From: Demequina sp. NBRC 110052
GTDB lineage: Bacteria > Actinomycetota > Actinomycetes > Actinomycetales > Demequinaceae
DNA length: 64,000 nt
Direction: 5' to 3'
Assembly: GCF_002090075.1 (NCBI RefSeq)
Contig: NZ_BBRI01000003.1
Coordinates: forward strand, 672,103-736,102
Part shown: positions 25,866 to 35,753 of the stretch, piece after piece
Layout: every line of letters begins with the position of its first letter
Numbering within the stretch: position 1 is the first letter of the stretch
Made by a program: the position numbers and the translations under genes
The notes under the pieces: generated by a model
Seen by the model: only the letters and a program-made list of their open reading frames with translations
Told to the model about the DNA's origin: nothing
Database searches by the model: none

Positions 25866-27858
25866 CACGCCCTGGGTTCTCGGCGAAGATCTTCTCCCAC
25901 GACTCGAACGACGTGATGTCCTTGAGCGAGCCTCGGTACGCGGCTCGCAGCGACGTCCACGAGCGACGGACCCTGCGCTGAAGGCGCACCGACGCACGCA
26001 TCTGCTTGCGGAACCGTGCGCGGTCTCGCAGCAGCCACGCGTAGCCACTGCCCTCGGCATTCGTCACGAGCGTGCTGTCGAGGCTCGTGAGCACCCACCA
26101 CTTCGCATCGTGGAACGTGACCGCGGACCGGGGCGCAGAACGGTCGAAGTCCGAGACCTTGGTGAAGGCGTGCTTCCAGGCGAGCCGCAGGCCGACGAGC
26201 GGGAGCAGTCGCGTGGCAGGACGGGGGACGCCGTCGCCCGCGTTGCGCGGGGTGTGTCGACCGACCTCGGGGTAGTCCGAGGGCGCCTTGCGGTAGTCGG
26301 CGTCGCTGTAGCCCTTGGCCATCGCACGAATCGCGGGAAGCCTCGTGCCAATCTCCGGCGCGAGCGAGGCGGGGCCCTCGAGCAGACTCTCGATCGCCGC
26401 GTGGCGGCCCGCGACCGTGTAGTACTGCATCGAGAAGAGGTGCTTGAGGTCGTTCGCGAACACGTCCCGCAGCGCGCCGCCGCCGTGCTTGAAGTCGGAG
26501 TACAGCAGCGCCACGATCAGTCGGTTGCGCGTGTGATAGAACGCCTGCCAGCCGACGAGGTCGTCCTTGTCGATCCACGACGTGTGCCACACGCCAGCGC
26601 CCGGCAGCGACACCGTGGGATAGCCCGCCGCACGGGCACGGAGGCCGTACTCGGCGTCGTCCCACTTGATGAACACAGGCAGCGAGAGACCGAGCTCCTT
26701 GATGATCTCGACCGGGATCAGGGTCATCCACCAGCCGTTGTAGTCCACGTCGGCGCGGCGGTGCATCCACTGGGTCGAGCGCAGGTTGAACAGCTCGAAG
26801 TCGTGCCCGTTGACGTAGCGCGAGTTCGCCGGCACGGGCTGCACCCGCCACGGCTCGACGCGCTCGCCGTACGTGTGAAGGACGGTGCGCTGCTGACGGT
26901 CGAACATGTGCCCGCCGACCATCGTCGGGGTGTCGGTGTGGTCCGCGAAGCTCAGGATCCTGAGGATGGACTCAGGCTCGATGTCGATGTCGTCGTCCAT
27001 CAGCATCACGTAGTCGCTGCGGCCGGCCTTGACCGTCTCGTACATGCCGCGCGAGAAGCCGCCCGAACCGCCGATGTTGCCCTGCTCGACGATGCGGAGC
27101 TGATCGCCGAGCGCCTTCTTCCACTTCGGGAAGTCGGGGTGGTCCGCGACCTTGTCGCCACCTTGGTCGACCACGATGAGCTCGTCGAGCCGCGCGCGCA
27201 CGCGCTCCTCTGACGCGAGAACCTCCAGGTTCGCGATGACGTCCTCGACCTTGTTCATGGTCGTCATGGCGAGCGACAGACGCGTCTCGCGGCGTCCGAG
27301 ATCGTCCGCCACCATCCAGCGGGCGCTCGTGACGCGGAACTCGCCGTGCCCGGCGGCAACGTCGAACCAGTACCAGCCTCCGTCGGCGAACTTGCTCAGC
27401 GAGAGGTCGAAGACGCTCGTCGCGGAGCCCTCCACAGCGGCACCGTCCTGGCGCTGCGCGGCGCCGCGCGCGTTCGTGCGGAACACCGAGATGACTCCAG
27501 GACCCTCGGTCTCGACGATTAGGCGCACGGACCCGACGCGCGTCCATTCCTTCCAGTAGCTGGCGGCGAACGCATTGAAGTACGTGCCGAGGCTGACGGA
27601 CTCGTCCGCGCGGAGTGCGAGGGCGTAGCGGCCTGCGACCACCGAGTGAGAGGCGTGCACAGCCGGTCGCTGGTAGGGAGGCTCCACGATCGAGCCGGGC
27701 GTGAAGAACGGGTTCTCCACCACGCCCGCGTGAGCCGCATCCACGTACAGCGGGAGAGCCGCGCGATCAGAGTCGCGCGGCAGCACCATGCGCTGGACTT
27801 CGCGCCACCCGTCGAGCGAGACGGCGGGCGCGGCGGCGCTTGCCTTGGTCTTCGGCAC
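25858..27858 (-). CDS. GlfT2-like galactofuranosyltransferase
   Basis: Processive UDP-galactofuranose transferase that polymerises a galactan on a polyprenyl lipid at the inner membrane face. The 666 residues match mycobacterial GlfT2 (637) in layout: an N-terminal beta-sandwich with SLGTYFNAFAASYWKEW (near 95), a GT-A domain with MDDDIDIEPES (metal-binding DDD, near 290), WDDAEYGLRARA (catalytic Asp, near 400) and WHTSWIDKDDLVGWQAFYH with the conserved histidine, then a helical C-terminus. It lies directly behind glf and overlaps the ABC permease. Linkage pattern and acceptor are unknown here. Confidence 0.88.
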   Translation of the reverse strand: MPKTKASAAAPAVSLDGWREVQRMVLPRDSDRAALPLYVDAAHAGVVENPFFTPGSIVEPPYQRPAVHASHSVVAGRYALALRADESVSLGTYFNAFAASYWKEWTRVGSVRLIVETEGPGVISVFRTNARGAAQRQDGAAVEGSATSVFDLSLSKFADGGWYWFDVAAGHGEFRVTSARWMVADDLGRRETRLSLAMTTMNKVEDVIANLEVLASEERVRARLDELIVVDQGGDKVADHPDFPKWKKALGDQLRIVEQGNIGGSGGFSRGMYETVKAGRSDYVMLMDDDIDIEPESILRILSFADHTDTPTMVGGHMFDRQQRTVLHTYGERVEPWRVQPVPANSRYVNGHDFELFNLRSTQWMHRRADVDYNGWWMTLIPVEIIKELGLSLPVFIKWDDAEYGLRARAAGYPTVSLPGAGVWHTSWIDKDDLVGWQAFYHTRNRLIVALLYSDFKHGGGALRDVFANDLKHLFSMQYYTVAGRHAAIESLLEGPASLAPEIGTRLPAIRAMAKGYSDADYRKAPSDYPEVGRHTPRNAGDGVPRPATRLLPLVGLRLAWKHAFTKVSDFDRSAPRSAVTFHDAKWWVLTSLDSTLVTNAEGSGYAWLLRDRARFRKQMRASVRLQRRVRRSWTSLRAAYRGSLKDITSFESWEKIFAENPGRDG

Positions 27859-27862
27859 GGCG

Positions 27863-29071
<1,209 letters not shown>

Positions 29072-29157
29072 TCAGCACAACGAGCCCGGGGTCTCGAACG
29101 TGCCAGGGCCGTGGTCGCCACGCAGGGCGAGCGCATGTCCGCAGGCAGCCCATCGGT

Positions 29158-29163
29158 TACGCT
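29158..29163 (+). promoter_or_regulatory. -10 element for the plus-strand glycan genes
   Basis: TACGCT, about 55 bases before the ATG at 29218, in the 194-base divergent gap with glf. A TAACCT (minus strand, 29061-29066) is the candidate -10 for glf. Confidence 0.35.
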
Positions 29164-29217
29164 TGAGCCGCCTCCCGCGCGGGCACCGTGGTTGTGGGCA
29201 CTCAGGAAGGCGGACGC

Positions 29218-31140
29218 ATGGCTGAATGGTGGTCGCTCGTGCCGGCGATGGCGATCGGTGTCGTGCTCGTGGTCGTGCCCGGCCTGGCGGTGATGCTCGC
29301 ATCGTTCCGCGTCGCTCCCCTTCACCTGCTCGCCGCACCTGCGCTGTCCGTCGCGATCCTCGCCATCTCCGCCGTGATCGCGGGCGCCGTGGGCGTGCCG
29401 TGGTCGGTGCTTCCTGTGCTCGCCGTCACCGTCGCGCTCGCGATCATCGGCCTCATCCTGCGACGCTTCGTCCCCCAGGTGGCGGACGGCCCGGCATTCT
29501 CGCAGGCGACTGGCTGGGCGCCGTTGGCGGCCGTCGGCGTGGCCGGCATCATCCTCGCCTGGCGACTCATGGATGCGTTCGTCTCGCCCGAGAGCATCTC
29601 TCAGACATTCGACGCGGTCGTGCACCTGAATGCGATCGAGGGCATCCGGGAGACCGGCAACGCCTCAGCGTTCGCGATCAACACACGGGCAGGTGCGCCG
29701 TTCTATCCGAACGGCTGGCACGCGTTCACCTCCCTCGTCGCGCAGCTCTCAGGCCTCGGCGTTCCGCAGGCCATCAACGCCTCGAACGTCGTGATCGGCG
29801 CCCTCATATGGCCCGCATCGGCGCTCGCGATGGCGGTGGCCTTCTTTCCCAGGAGCCTGGGCGCCGCGATTGCGGCCGGTGTGGGCAGCGTCACCATGGG
29901 TATCTTCCCCTACATCCCGCTCTTCTTCGGCGTGCTGTACCCGAACCTCATCGGCTACTCGATGCTAGGCGGCACCGCCGCTCTGCTCTTCGTGGCGCTC
30001 CGCCCAGGGGGCCGACTCTGGTCACGTGAGACGCTCCTCCTCGCATTCATGCTCGGCGGTCAGGGAGTCGCGCACCCCAACTCGCTGCTCGCGGCGGTGG
30101 TGCTCGCCGCCCCGGTCCTGTTCTGGGAGCTCGGCCGACGGATCGCCGCGGACCGCTCGCGGAGGACGATCATCGCCGCCGCCGCGACCGCCTCGGGTGT
30201 GATCCTCGCGTCCATGGTCGTGTGGCTCCTCGCACGCACGTCACGCGAGTCCTCGGGATGGCCGCCGTGGGCGAGCCTTCCCCGCGTGCTCGGCGAAGCC
30301 CTCACGATCGCGCCATCAGACCTGCCGTTGCTATCGCTCGGCAGTCTCGCGCTCGCGTCGTCGATCGTGCTCGCGATCCGACGTCCGGCGCGCTTCGAGT
30401 ACCTCGCCCCCTTCGCGGGCGCGACGGTGCTCTTCCTGCTCGCGGCGGGAGTCGACACCTCGAGCATCGTCCGCAATGTGCTGACCAACCCCTGGTACTC
30501 GGACCCCTTCCGGCTCGCGATGCTCCTGGGTCCCGCCGCGATCCCGGCGATCGCGATGGTCGGGTCGGAGATCGAGGCGTGGCTTGCACGGCTGCACGCT
30601 CAGGGCTCCCGCATCACGGCGCGCCCGGTGCTCGCCGGGGTCGTGGCAGCGGTGCTGATGCTCGCGGCGATCGCCGCTGACCGCTCCGTCGACGACGCGG
30701 TCGCGCGCACCCAGCAGACCTACACGACCAGCGATGACTCCGCACTTCTCTCGACGGACGAGCGCGCGCTCCTCGAGCGCGCGGACCCGCTGATCGACGA
30801 TGGCGCGCTGGTCGCAGGAAGCCCCCGTACAGGCGCCAACCTCATCGACCTGTGGGCCGACGTGGTCGTCGTCGACTATCACATCTACCCGCATCACACC
30901 GAGGACGAGGACTACGTCAACCACCACCTCGCGGACATCGACTCGGATCCCGAGGTGTGCGCAGCCGTCGAGCGCTCCGGCATCCGCTACGTCATCGACT
31001 TCGGGGAGCGCGACGTGCACAACGCGCGGACGAGCTACTGGGACGGCATTGTCGATCTCGAGCCGGGAGACCATCTCGTGCTCCTCGACTCGGAGGGCGA
31101 GGATGCGCGCCTGTTCGCGATCGTCGGCTGCGGGGACTAG
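29218..31140 (+). CDS. DUF6541-type polytopic membrane protein, possible GT-C glycosyltransferase
   Basis: A 640-residue protein with about 12-13 membrane helices up to residue 495 and a soluble C-terminal domain (about 500-640). It matches the actinobacterial DUF6541 pattern as I recall it. After the first helices a non-membrane loop contains SQTFDAVVHLNAIEGI (near 140), with an Asp placed like the catalytic residue of GT-C enzymes that use polyprenyl-phosphate sugars. Its place beside galactan genes fits a wall-glycan transferase, but activity is inferred. GGAAGG lies before the ATG at 29218. Confidence 0.7.
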   Translation: MAEWWSLVPAMAIGVVLVVVPGLAVMLASFRVAPLHLLAAPALSVAILAISAVIAGAVGVPWSVLPVLAVTVALAIIGLILRRFVPQVADGPAFSQATGWAPLAAVGVAGIILAWRLMDAFVSPESISQTFDAVVHLNAIEGIRETGNASAFAINTRAGAPFYPNGWHAFTSLVAQLSGLGVPQAINASNVVIGALIWPASALAMAVAFFPRSLGAAIAAGVGSVTMGIFPYIPLFFGVLYPNLIGYSMLGGTAALLFVALRPGGRLWSRETLLLAFMLGGQGVAHPNSLLAAVVLAAPVLFWELGRRIAADRSRRTIIAAAATASGVILASMVVWLLARTSRESSGWPPWASLPRVLGEALTIAPSDLPLLSLGSLALASSIVLAIRRPARFEYLAPFAGATVLFLLAAGVDTSSIVRNVLTNPWYSDPFRLAMLLGPAAIPAIAMVGSEIEAWLARLHAQGSRITARPVLAGVVAAVLMLAAIAADRSVDDAVARTQQTYTTSDDSALLSTDERALLERADPLIDDGALVAGSPRTGANLIDLWADVVVVDYHIYPHHTEDEDYVNHHLADIDSDPEVCAAVERSGIRYVIDFGERDVHNARTSYWDGIVDLEPGDHLVLLDSEGEDARLFAIVGCGD

Positions 31141-31156
31141 GCGCACCGCTGCGTGT

Positions 31157-31162
31157 TAGTGT
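31157..31162 (+). promoter_or_regulatory. -10 element before GT2 gene
   Basis: TAGTGT in the gap after the DUF6541 gene, about 72 bases before the start at 31234. It suggests an internal promoter. Confidence 0.35.
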
Positions 31163-31233
31163 TTCGGTTGCTCTCGCGCGCGCGGAGCACAGCCGAGCCG
31201 CGCGCCGTCTGCAACCGTTTCTAGGGAGTTTGG

Positions 31234-32166
31234 GTGACCATGTCGTCGGAGCGAGTCATCGCCGCAATCGTCCCCTGCTACAACGAAGAACTCGCCGTAG
31301 GCACGGTCGTGCGAGACCTGCTCGCCGCGGTTCCAGGCATCGTCGTCTACGTGTACGACAACAACAGCACGGACCAGACCCGCCGGGTGGCCGAGGAGGC
31401 CGGAGCGATCGTCCGGCTCGAGACTGCGCAGGGCAAGGGCAGCGTCGTGCGCCGCGCGTTCGCCGATGTCGAGGCCGACATCTACGTGATGATCGATGGC
31501 GACGACACCTACTCGGTGGACGCGCTCCCGGGAATGATCGACACCCTTCTCGATGGCCCCTACGACCACGTGCTCGGGGTGCGTCGCGAGGTCTCGGACA
31601 CCGCGTACCGCCCCGGACACGCGCTGGGCAACCGCGGCTTCAACTACCTCACCGGAAGCATCTTCGGCAACCAGGTCTCCGACATGCTCTCCGGCTACCG
31701 CGTCATGTCTCGGCGCTTCGTCAAGAGCTTCCCCGCACTGTCGCGCGAGTTCGAGATCGAGACCGAGCTCACGGTGCACGCCATGAGCCTGCGAGTGCCG
31801 CAGACGGAGGTCGAGGTGGGCTTCAAGGACCGGCCCGAGGGCAGCGAGAGCAAGCTCCGCACCTACCACGACGGCTTCCGCATCTTGCGCCTCATCGGCC
31901 AGCTCATCCGGCACGAGCGCCCGCTGCTGTTCTTCGGATGGATCGCCGTCGCCATGACGGTGATCGGCATCATCCTCGGCATTCCCGTCGTGCTCGACTA
32001 TCTCGACACGGGCGAGGTGCTGCGCATCCCCACGGTCTCGCTCACGATCACCGCGCTGATCCTCGGCGCCCTCGCGTTCGCGATCGGCCTCGTGCTCGAC
32101 GGAGTGCTGCGCTCGCGTCGCGAGCACGGTCGTCTCATCTACCTGCTGCACTCCCCGCCGCGCTGA
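31234..32166 (+). CDS. GT2 glycosyltransferase with C-terminal membrane anchor
   Basis: GT-A fold transferase (310 residues) of the dolichol-phosphate-mannose-synthase/GtrB-like type, which usually loads a sugar on polyprenyl phosphate for use outside the membrane. It shows AAIVPCYNEELAVGTVV (near 9), VYDNNSTDQT, the metal site YVMIDGDDTY (near 90), and two C-terminal helices (about 233-255 and 266-290). GGGAG precedes the GTG at 31234; an ATG 6 bases later is an alternative. It may supply a lipid-linked sugar to the DUF6541 protein encoded just upstream. Confidence 0.85.
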   Translation: MTMSSERVIAAIVPCYNEELAVGTVVRDLLAAVPGIVVYVYDNNSTDQTRRVAEEAGAIVRLETAQGKGSVVRRAFADVEADIYVMIDGDDTYSVDALPGMIDTLLDGPYDHVLGVRREVSDTAYRPGHALGNRGFNYLTGSIFGNQVSDMLSGYRVMSRRFVKSFPALSREFEIETELTVHAMSLRVPQTEVEVGFKDRPEGSESKLRTYHDGFRILRLIGQLIRHERPLLFFGWIAVAMTVIGIILGIPVVLDYLDTGEVLRIPTVSLTITALILGALAFAIGLVLDGVLRSRREHGRLIYLLHSPPR

Positions 32167-32237
32167 GGCACTCCACGCTGAGCCTGCCTGCGGCATCAGG
32201 CGCCGCCATGTCCGCGCGGCCCGAAAGGACCTTCGAA

Positions 32238-33407
32238 GTGAAGATCGCGATCGTCTTCGACTGCTACTTCCCCGTCACCACCGGCGGTGGAGAGCGTCTC
32301 TACGGAGCGATGGCCCGCGACCTGGGCGCGCTTGGCCACGATGTCGAGTACCTCACTGCCGTCGATCCGACCACGGCTGAGGCTCCCGCAGGCTTCCGGG
32401 CAACGCAGATCTCGCCCGGCCTGCACTTGTACGACGCCGACGGCGTGCGGCGGCCTCAGAGTGCCCTGGTGTTCGCGTGGGCGCTCTTCAAGGCGCTCCG
32501 CAAGCGTCGGCGCAGCCTCGATGCGGTCGTGGTCTCGGCGCTGCCCGTGCTCAATCTCTTCGCCGCCAGGATTGCGCTGGCCGGCTCGCGCACAGCCATC
32601 GTCGCCGACTACCTCGAGGTGTGGGGCCGCAAGCAGTGGCTCGAGTACTCCGGAGGGGTCGTCGGCACCGTCGCGTGGGTGCTGCAGCGGTTCGCGGTGC
32701 TCGCGTCCCCCGCGGCGTCCTGTCACTCTCTCCTCACTGAGGACCGGCTCCGCGTAGAGCGCTTCCGGGGCACCATGCTCCGCAGCCCAGGCCTCATCGA
32801 CAATCCTGCGCAGGTCGAGGCGAGGGCCGAGGCCGATGCGCCTCCTTACATCGTGTACGCGGGTCGTCACATCGCCGACAAGCGCGTCGAGGCACTTCCC
32901 GCGGCGGTCGCCATCGCTCGTCAGGCTCTCCCCGAGCTTCGTCTCGTGATCCTCGGCAAGGGCCCGACGACGCCACGGGTCGAGGCGGCGATCGCTGCCG
33001 CAGGCGCCGAAGGATGGGCGACGATGCCCGGCTTCGTCTCAGAGAGCGAGCTCGCGGAGCTGATGGGCGGTGCGAGTGCGCTCGTCAACCCTTCGAAGCG
33101 GGAGGGCTACGGACTTGTCGTCGTCGAGGCTGCTGGTCGCGGGACCCCGAGTGTGCTCGTCGCCGACCCGGACAATGCGGCGATGGAGCTCGTGGAGGAG
33201 GGCGTGAACGGCTTCGTCGCGCCCTCGATCGCCGCGGAGGACCTGGCAGCAGCTATCGTGCGGGCTGCCTCGGGCGGAACGGATCTGCGCCGCTCCACCA
33301 GGGACTGGTACGACGATGCGGTGGTGACCAAGACAGTGACACGGACCGTCGAGCGCTTGGACGCCTACCTGCGCGCAACTGTCGAGGCTCTCCGGGGGGT
33401 CAAGTGA
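32238..33407 (+). CDS. GT4 glycosyltransferase
   Basis: GT-B fold transferase (389 residues) of family GT4. It opens with KIAIVFDCYFPVTTGGGERL, a glycine-rich acceptor-side loop, and has the donor-site KREGYGLVVVEAAGRG (EX7E motif) near residue 285. The GTG at 32238 is chosen because AAAGGA lies 8-9 bases upstream; an ATG 30 bases earlier has no ribosome site. Its stop overlaps the next ATG (TGATG), so two GT4 enzymes are made together. Donor and acceptor are not predictable. Confidence 0.85.
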   Translation: MKIAIVFDCYFPVTTGGGERLYGAMARDLGALGHDVEYLTAVDPTTAEAPAGFRATQISPGLHLYDADGVRRPQSALVFAWALFKALRKRRRSLDAVVVSALPVLNLFAARIALAGSRTAIVADYLEVWGRKQWLEYSGGVVGTVAWVLQRFAVLASPAASCHSLLTEDRLRVERFRGTMLRSPGLIDNPAQVEARAEADAPPYIVYAGRHIADKRVEALPAAVAIARQALPELRLVILGKGPTTPRVEAAIAAAGAEGWATMPGFVSESELAELMGGASALVNPSKREGYGLVVVEAAGRGTPSVLVADPDNAAMELVEEGVNGFVAPSIAAEDLAAAIVRAASGGTDLRRSTRDWYDDAVVTKTVTRTVERLDAYLRATVEALRGVK

Positions 33408-34600
33408 TGCGCGTCCTCATCGTCAATGACCTCGCTCGCGAAGGTGGCGCCGAGCTTCAGACCTTCCGCGAGGCGAAGCTGCTGCGACAGCGGGGTCACG
33501 TCGCCAAGGTCCTCACCTTCGATCATGGCGTGGCCAGCGTCGACACCGACGAGCACACGAACTTCCCGATCCGCCGCTCCATTCCGCGCATGGGTGCGCA
33601 ACAGTTCCTTCCAGACCCCACGCTCGTCATGAGGATCCGTCGGGTCGTGCGCGAGTTCCAGCCCGACCTGATCCACGTGAACAACATGTGGAAGACGGGC
33701 GTGAGCATGCTGCGGTCGGTCGGCGAGGTGCCCGTGGTGCAGACCATCCGTGATTACGCGACGGTATGCCCCAAGGGCACGGCGGTGGATCGAGAGATGC
33801 GCGCCTGCGAGGGATACGCCACCAACGACTGCGTCGCGCGCTGCGGCATCTCGACGTTCCAGCGGATCCAGCTGCTTGGGCTCAGGTCCTTCAATCCGCA
33901 GCGGGCGCGGGTCGTCGACCAGTTCCTGTGCCCCAGCAGCGCGCTCGCCGAGACTGCGACGGGGAACGGGCTGGCGACCCGAGGGCTTCCCAATCCGTTC
34001 GACTTCGACGTGCTGGTTCCCGAGGAGGAGCGGAATACACCGGGGGACACGCGGGACTACCTGTTCTACGGGAACATCTCCAAGCGCAAGGGCATCGTGG
34101 AGCTGCTGCTCGCCTGGGAGGCGTTCGCCGCCAGTCGGCCCGATGCGCGTCTGCTGCTCGCGGGCGGGGTGCACGAGGACTTCGCGAGCGAGATCGACAC
34201 ATGGCTCGCGCGAGTGCCCCAGGTCGAGCACCTCGGCCGGCTCGACAATCCCGCGATCATGGCGCTGCTACCGACGATCCACTGCGTGGTGGTCCCGTCC
34301 CTGTGGCAGGAGAACTACCCGAACACGGTGCTCGAAGCCCAGGCGAACCGGACTCTCGTGATCGGCGCCAACCGCGGGGGCATCCCCGAGCTCATCGAGC
34401 GGCCCGAGTGGATGTTCGACATCACCGTCGATGGAGAGCTCCTCGCGTGCCTCGAGCGCACGTGGGACTTGACGGACGAGGAGTACGAGGGGGCGGTCGC
34501 GCATGGATACGACCGTGTGACCCGCGACAATACTCCTGAGGTCTTCATGGATCGCCTTCTGGGGGTCTTCGACGAGGTTCTCGCGCGCCGCGCGTCCTAG
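33407..34600 (+). CDS. GT4 glycosyltransferase
   Basis: Second GT4 enzyme (397 residues), starting VLIVNDLAREGGAELQTF, with cysteine-rich stretch DCVARCGISTF near 140 and the donor-binding WQENYPNTVLEAQANR (EX7E) near 305. Such cysteines recur in actinobacterial glycan transferases and may bind metal, which is a guess. It is translationally coupled to the preceding GT4. The next gene follows after a 120-base gap with its own -10. Confidence 0.85.
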   Translation: MRVLIVNDLAREGGAELQTFREAKLLRQRGHVAKVLTFDHGVASVDTDEHTNFPIRRSIPRMGAQQFLPDPTLVMRIRRVVREFQPDLIHVNNMWKTGVSMLRSVGEVPVVQTIRDYATVCPKGTAVDREMRACEGYATNDCVARCGISTFQRIQLLGLRSFNPQRARVVDQFLCPSSALAETATGNGLATRGLPNPFDFDVLVPEEERNTPGDTRDYLFYGNISKRKGIVELLLAWEAFAASRPDARLLLAGGVHEDFASEIDTWLARVPQVEHLGRLDNPAIMALLPTIHCVVVPSLWQENYPNTVLEAQANRTLVIGANRGGIPELIERPEWMFDITVDGELLACLERTWDLTDEEYEGAVAHGYDRVTRDNTPEVFMDRLLGVFDEVLARRAS

Positions 34601-34656
34601 TCGTCTCAGTGACCGCTCCGGGCCGTTCGGCGCCCGGTTCGAGCACGCCTCGGTGG

Positions 34657-34662
34657 TAGTGT
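34657..34662 (+). promoter_or_regulatory. -10 element before the epimerase gene
   Basis: TAGTGT, about 58 bases before the GTG at 34721. A GC-rich GGGGCGCC...GGCGCCCC-like arm pair is not complete, so no leader structure is claimed. Confidence 0.35.
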
Positions 34663-34720
34663 GAACGTCCGTTGCGGGGCGCCTTGCCGCCCCTCTCAGA
34701 CAGAGTGGAATGAGTGGGAC

Positions 34721-35746
34721 GTGGTCGATCAGCGTGTGATCGTGACGGGTGCGGCAGGCTTCATCGGCTGGGCCACGTGCGAGGCCCTGCTTGCTCGCGG
34801 CGCGACCGTGGTGGGTGTGGACAACTTCAACGACTACTACGACGTCGCCCTGAAGGATGCCCGTGCCGCACGTCTTGAGGCGCACGAGTCCTTCACCATG
34901 CACCGTCTCGATATCGCCGACGCCGACGCGGTCAAGCAGCTGGTATCCGACGTAGACCCTTACGTCGTCGTGAACCTCGCAGCGCAGGCCGGCGTGCGCT
35001 ACTCGCTTGAGCGTCCCGACGTGTACGTCCAGTCGAACCTGGTGGGCTTCCTCTCGATCCTCGAGGCGTGCCGCGCGCAGGTCGAGTCGGGCGCCGCACT
35101 GACCCATCTCGTGTACGCGTCGTCGTCGTCGGTGTACGGCGACAGTGCGGACGCTCCCTACTCGGTGGCGCAGAAGTCCGACGAGCCCGTCTCGCTGTAC
35201 GCGGCGACCAAGAAGTCGAACGAGCTGATGGCCCACGCCTACTCCTCAGCGTTCGGCCTCCCGTCCGTCGGGCTGCGCTTCTTCACCGTTTATGGGCCCA
35301 TGGGGCGACCCGACATGGCGTACTTCAAGTTCACCAACAGGCTCGTCAAGGGTGACGCGATCGAGGTGTACAACGGCGGCGACATGCTGCGCGACTTCAC
35401 CTACATCGACGACATCGTCGCGGGAGTCCTGTCAGTGATCGACCGCGGCGCAGAGGTTGTTCCCGCCGGGGTTCCGCACAAGGTCTACAACCTGGGCAAC
35501 TCGCATCCGGAGAAGCTCGGCGACTTCATCCTCACGCTTGAGCGCTGCCTGCGCGACAACGATCTCCTCACGACACCTCTGCAGCGCAAGGACTTGCCGA
35601 TGCAGGTGGGCGACGTCTATCAGACATTCGCCGATATCGAGGAGTCCAGCCGCGATCTTGGCTTCGCGCCAACGGTCGGGATGGACGAGGGTCTGTCGCG
35701 CTTCGCGCGGTGGTACGCCGAGTACTACCGCGACGAGAGGTCCTGA
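34721..35746 (+). CDS. UDP-glucuronate 4-epimerase-like SDR protein
   Basis: Extended SDR nucleotide-sugar epimerase, 341 residues. It has VTGAAGFIGWATCEALL at the N-terminus, NLAAQAGVRYSLERPDVYV near 90, ASSSSVYG (catalytic Ser) near 133, SLYAATKKSNEL (YxxxK) near 160 and RFFTVYGPMGRPDMA. The AGVRYS and GPWGRPDMA-like pattern is that of CapI/UDP-glucuronate 4-epimerases, which make UDP-galacturonate for capsules. The GTG at 34721 gives the usual family length, though its ribosome site (AGTGGG) is weak. Confidence 0.82.
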   Translation: MVDQRVIVTGAAGFIGWATCEALLARGATVVGVDNFNDYYDVALKDARAARLEAHESFTMHRLDIADADAVKQLVSDVDPYVVVNLAAQAGVRYSLERPDVYVQSNLVGFLSILEACRAQVESGAALTHLVYASSSSVYGDSADAPYSVAQKSDEPVSLYAATKKSNELMAHAYSSAFGLPSVGLRFFTVYGPMGRPDMAYFKFTNRLVKGDAIEVYNGGDMLRDFTYIDDIVAGVLSVIDRGAEVVPAGVPHKVYNLGNSHPEKLGDFILTLERCLRDNDLLTTPLQRKDLPMQVGDVYQTFADIEESSRDLGFAPTVGMDEGLSRFARWYAEYYRDERS

Positions 35747-35753
35747 CGCCTGC

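Noticed and set aside
30852..33407. 851-codon plus-strand frame ending with a GT4 enzyme
   Set aside because: Only codons from 32238 resemble a protein family; the earlier part is out of frame with the DUF6541 and GT2 genes it overlaps.
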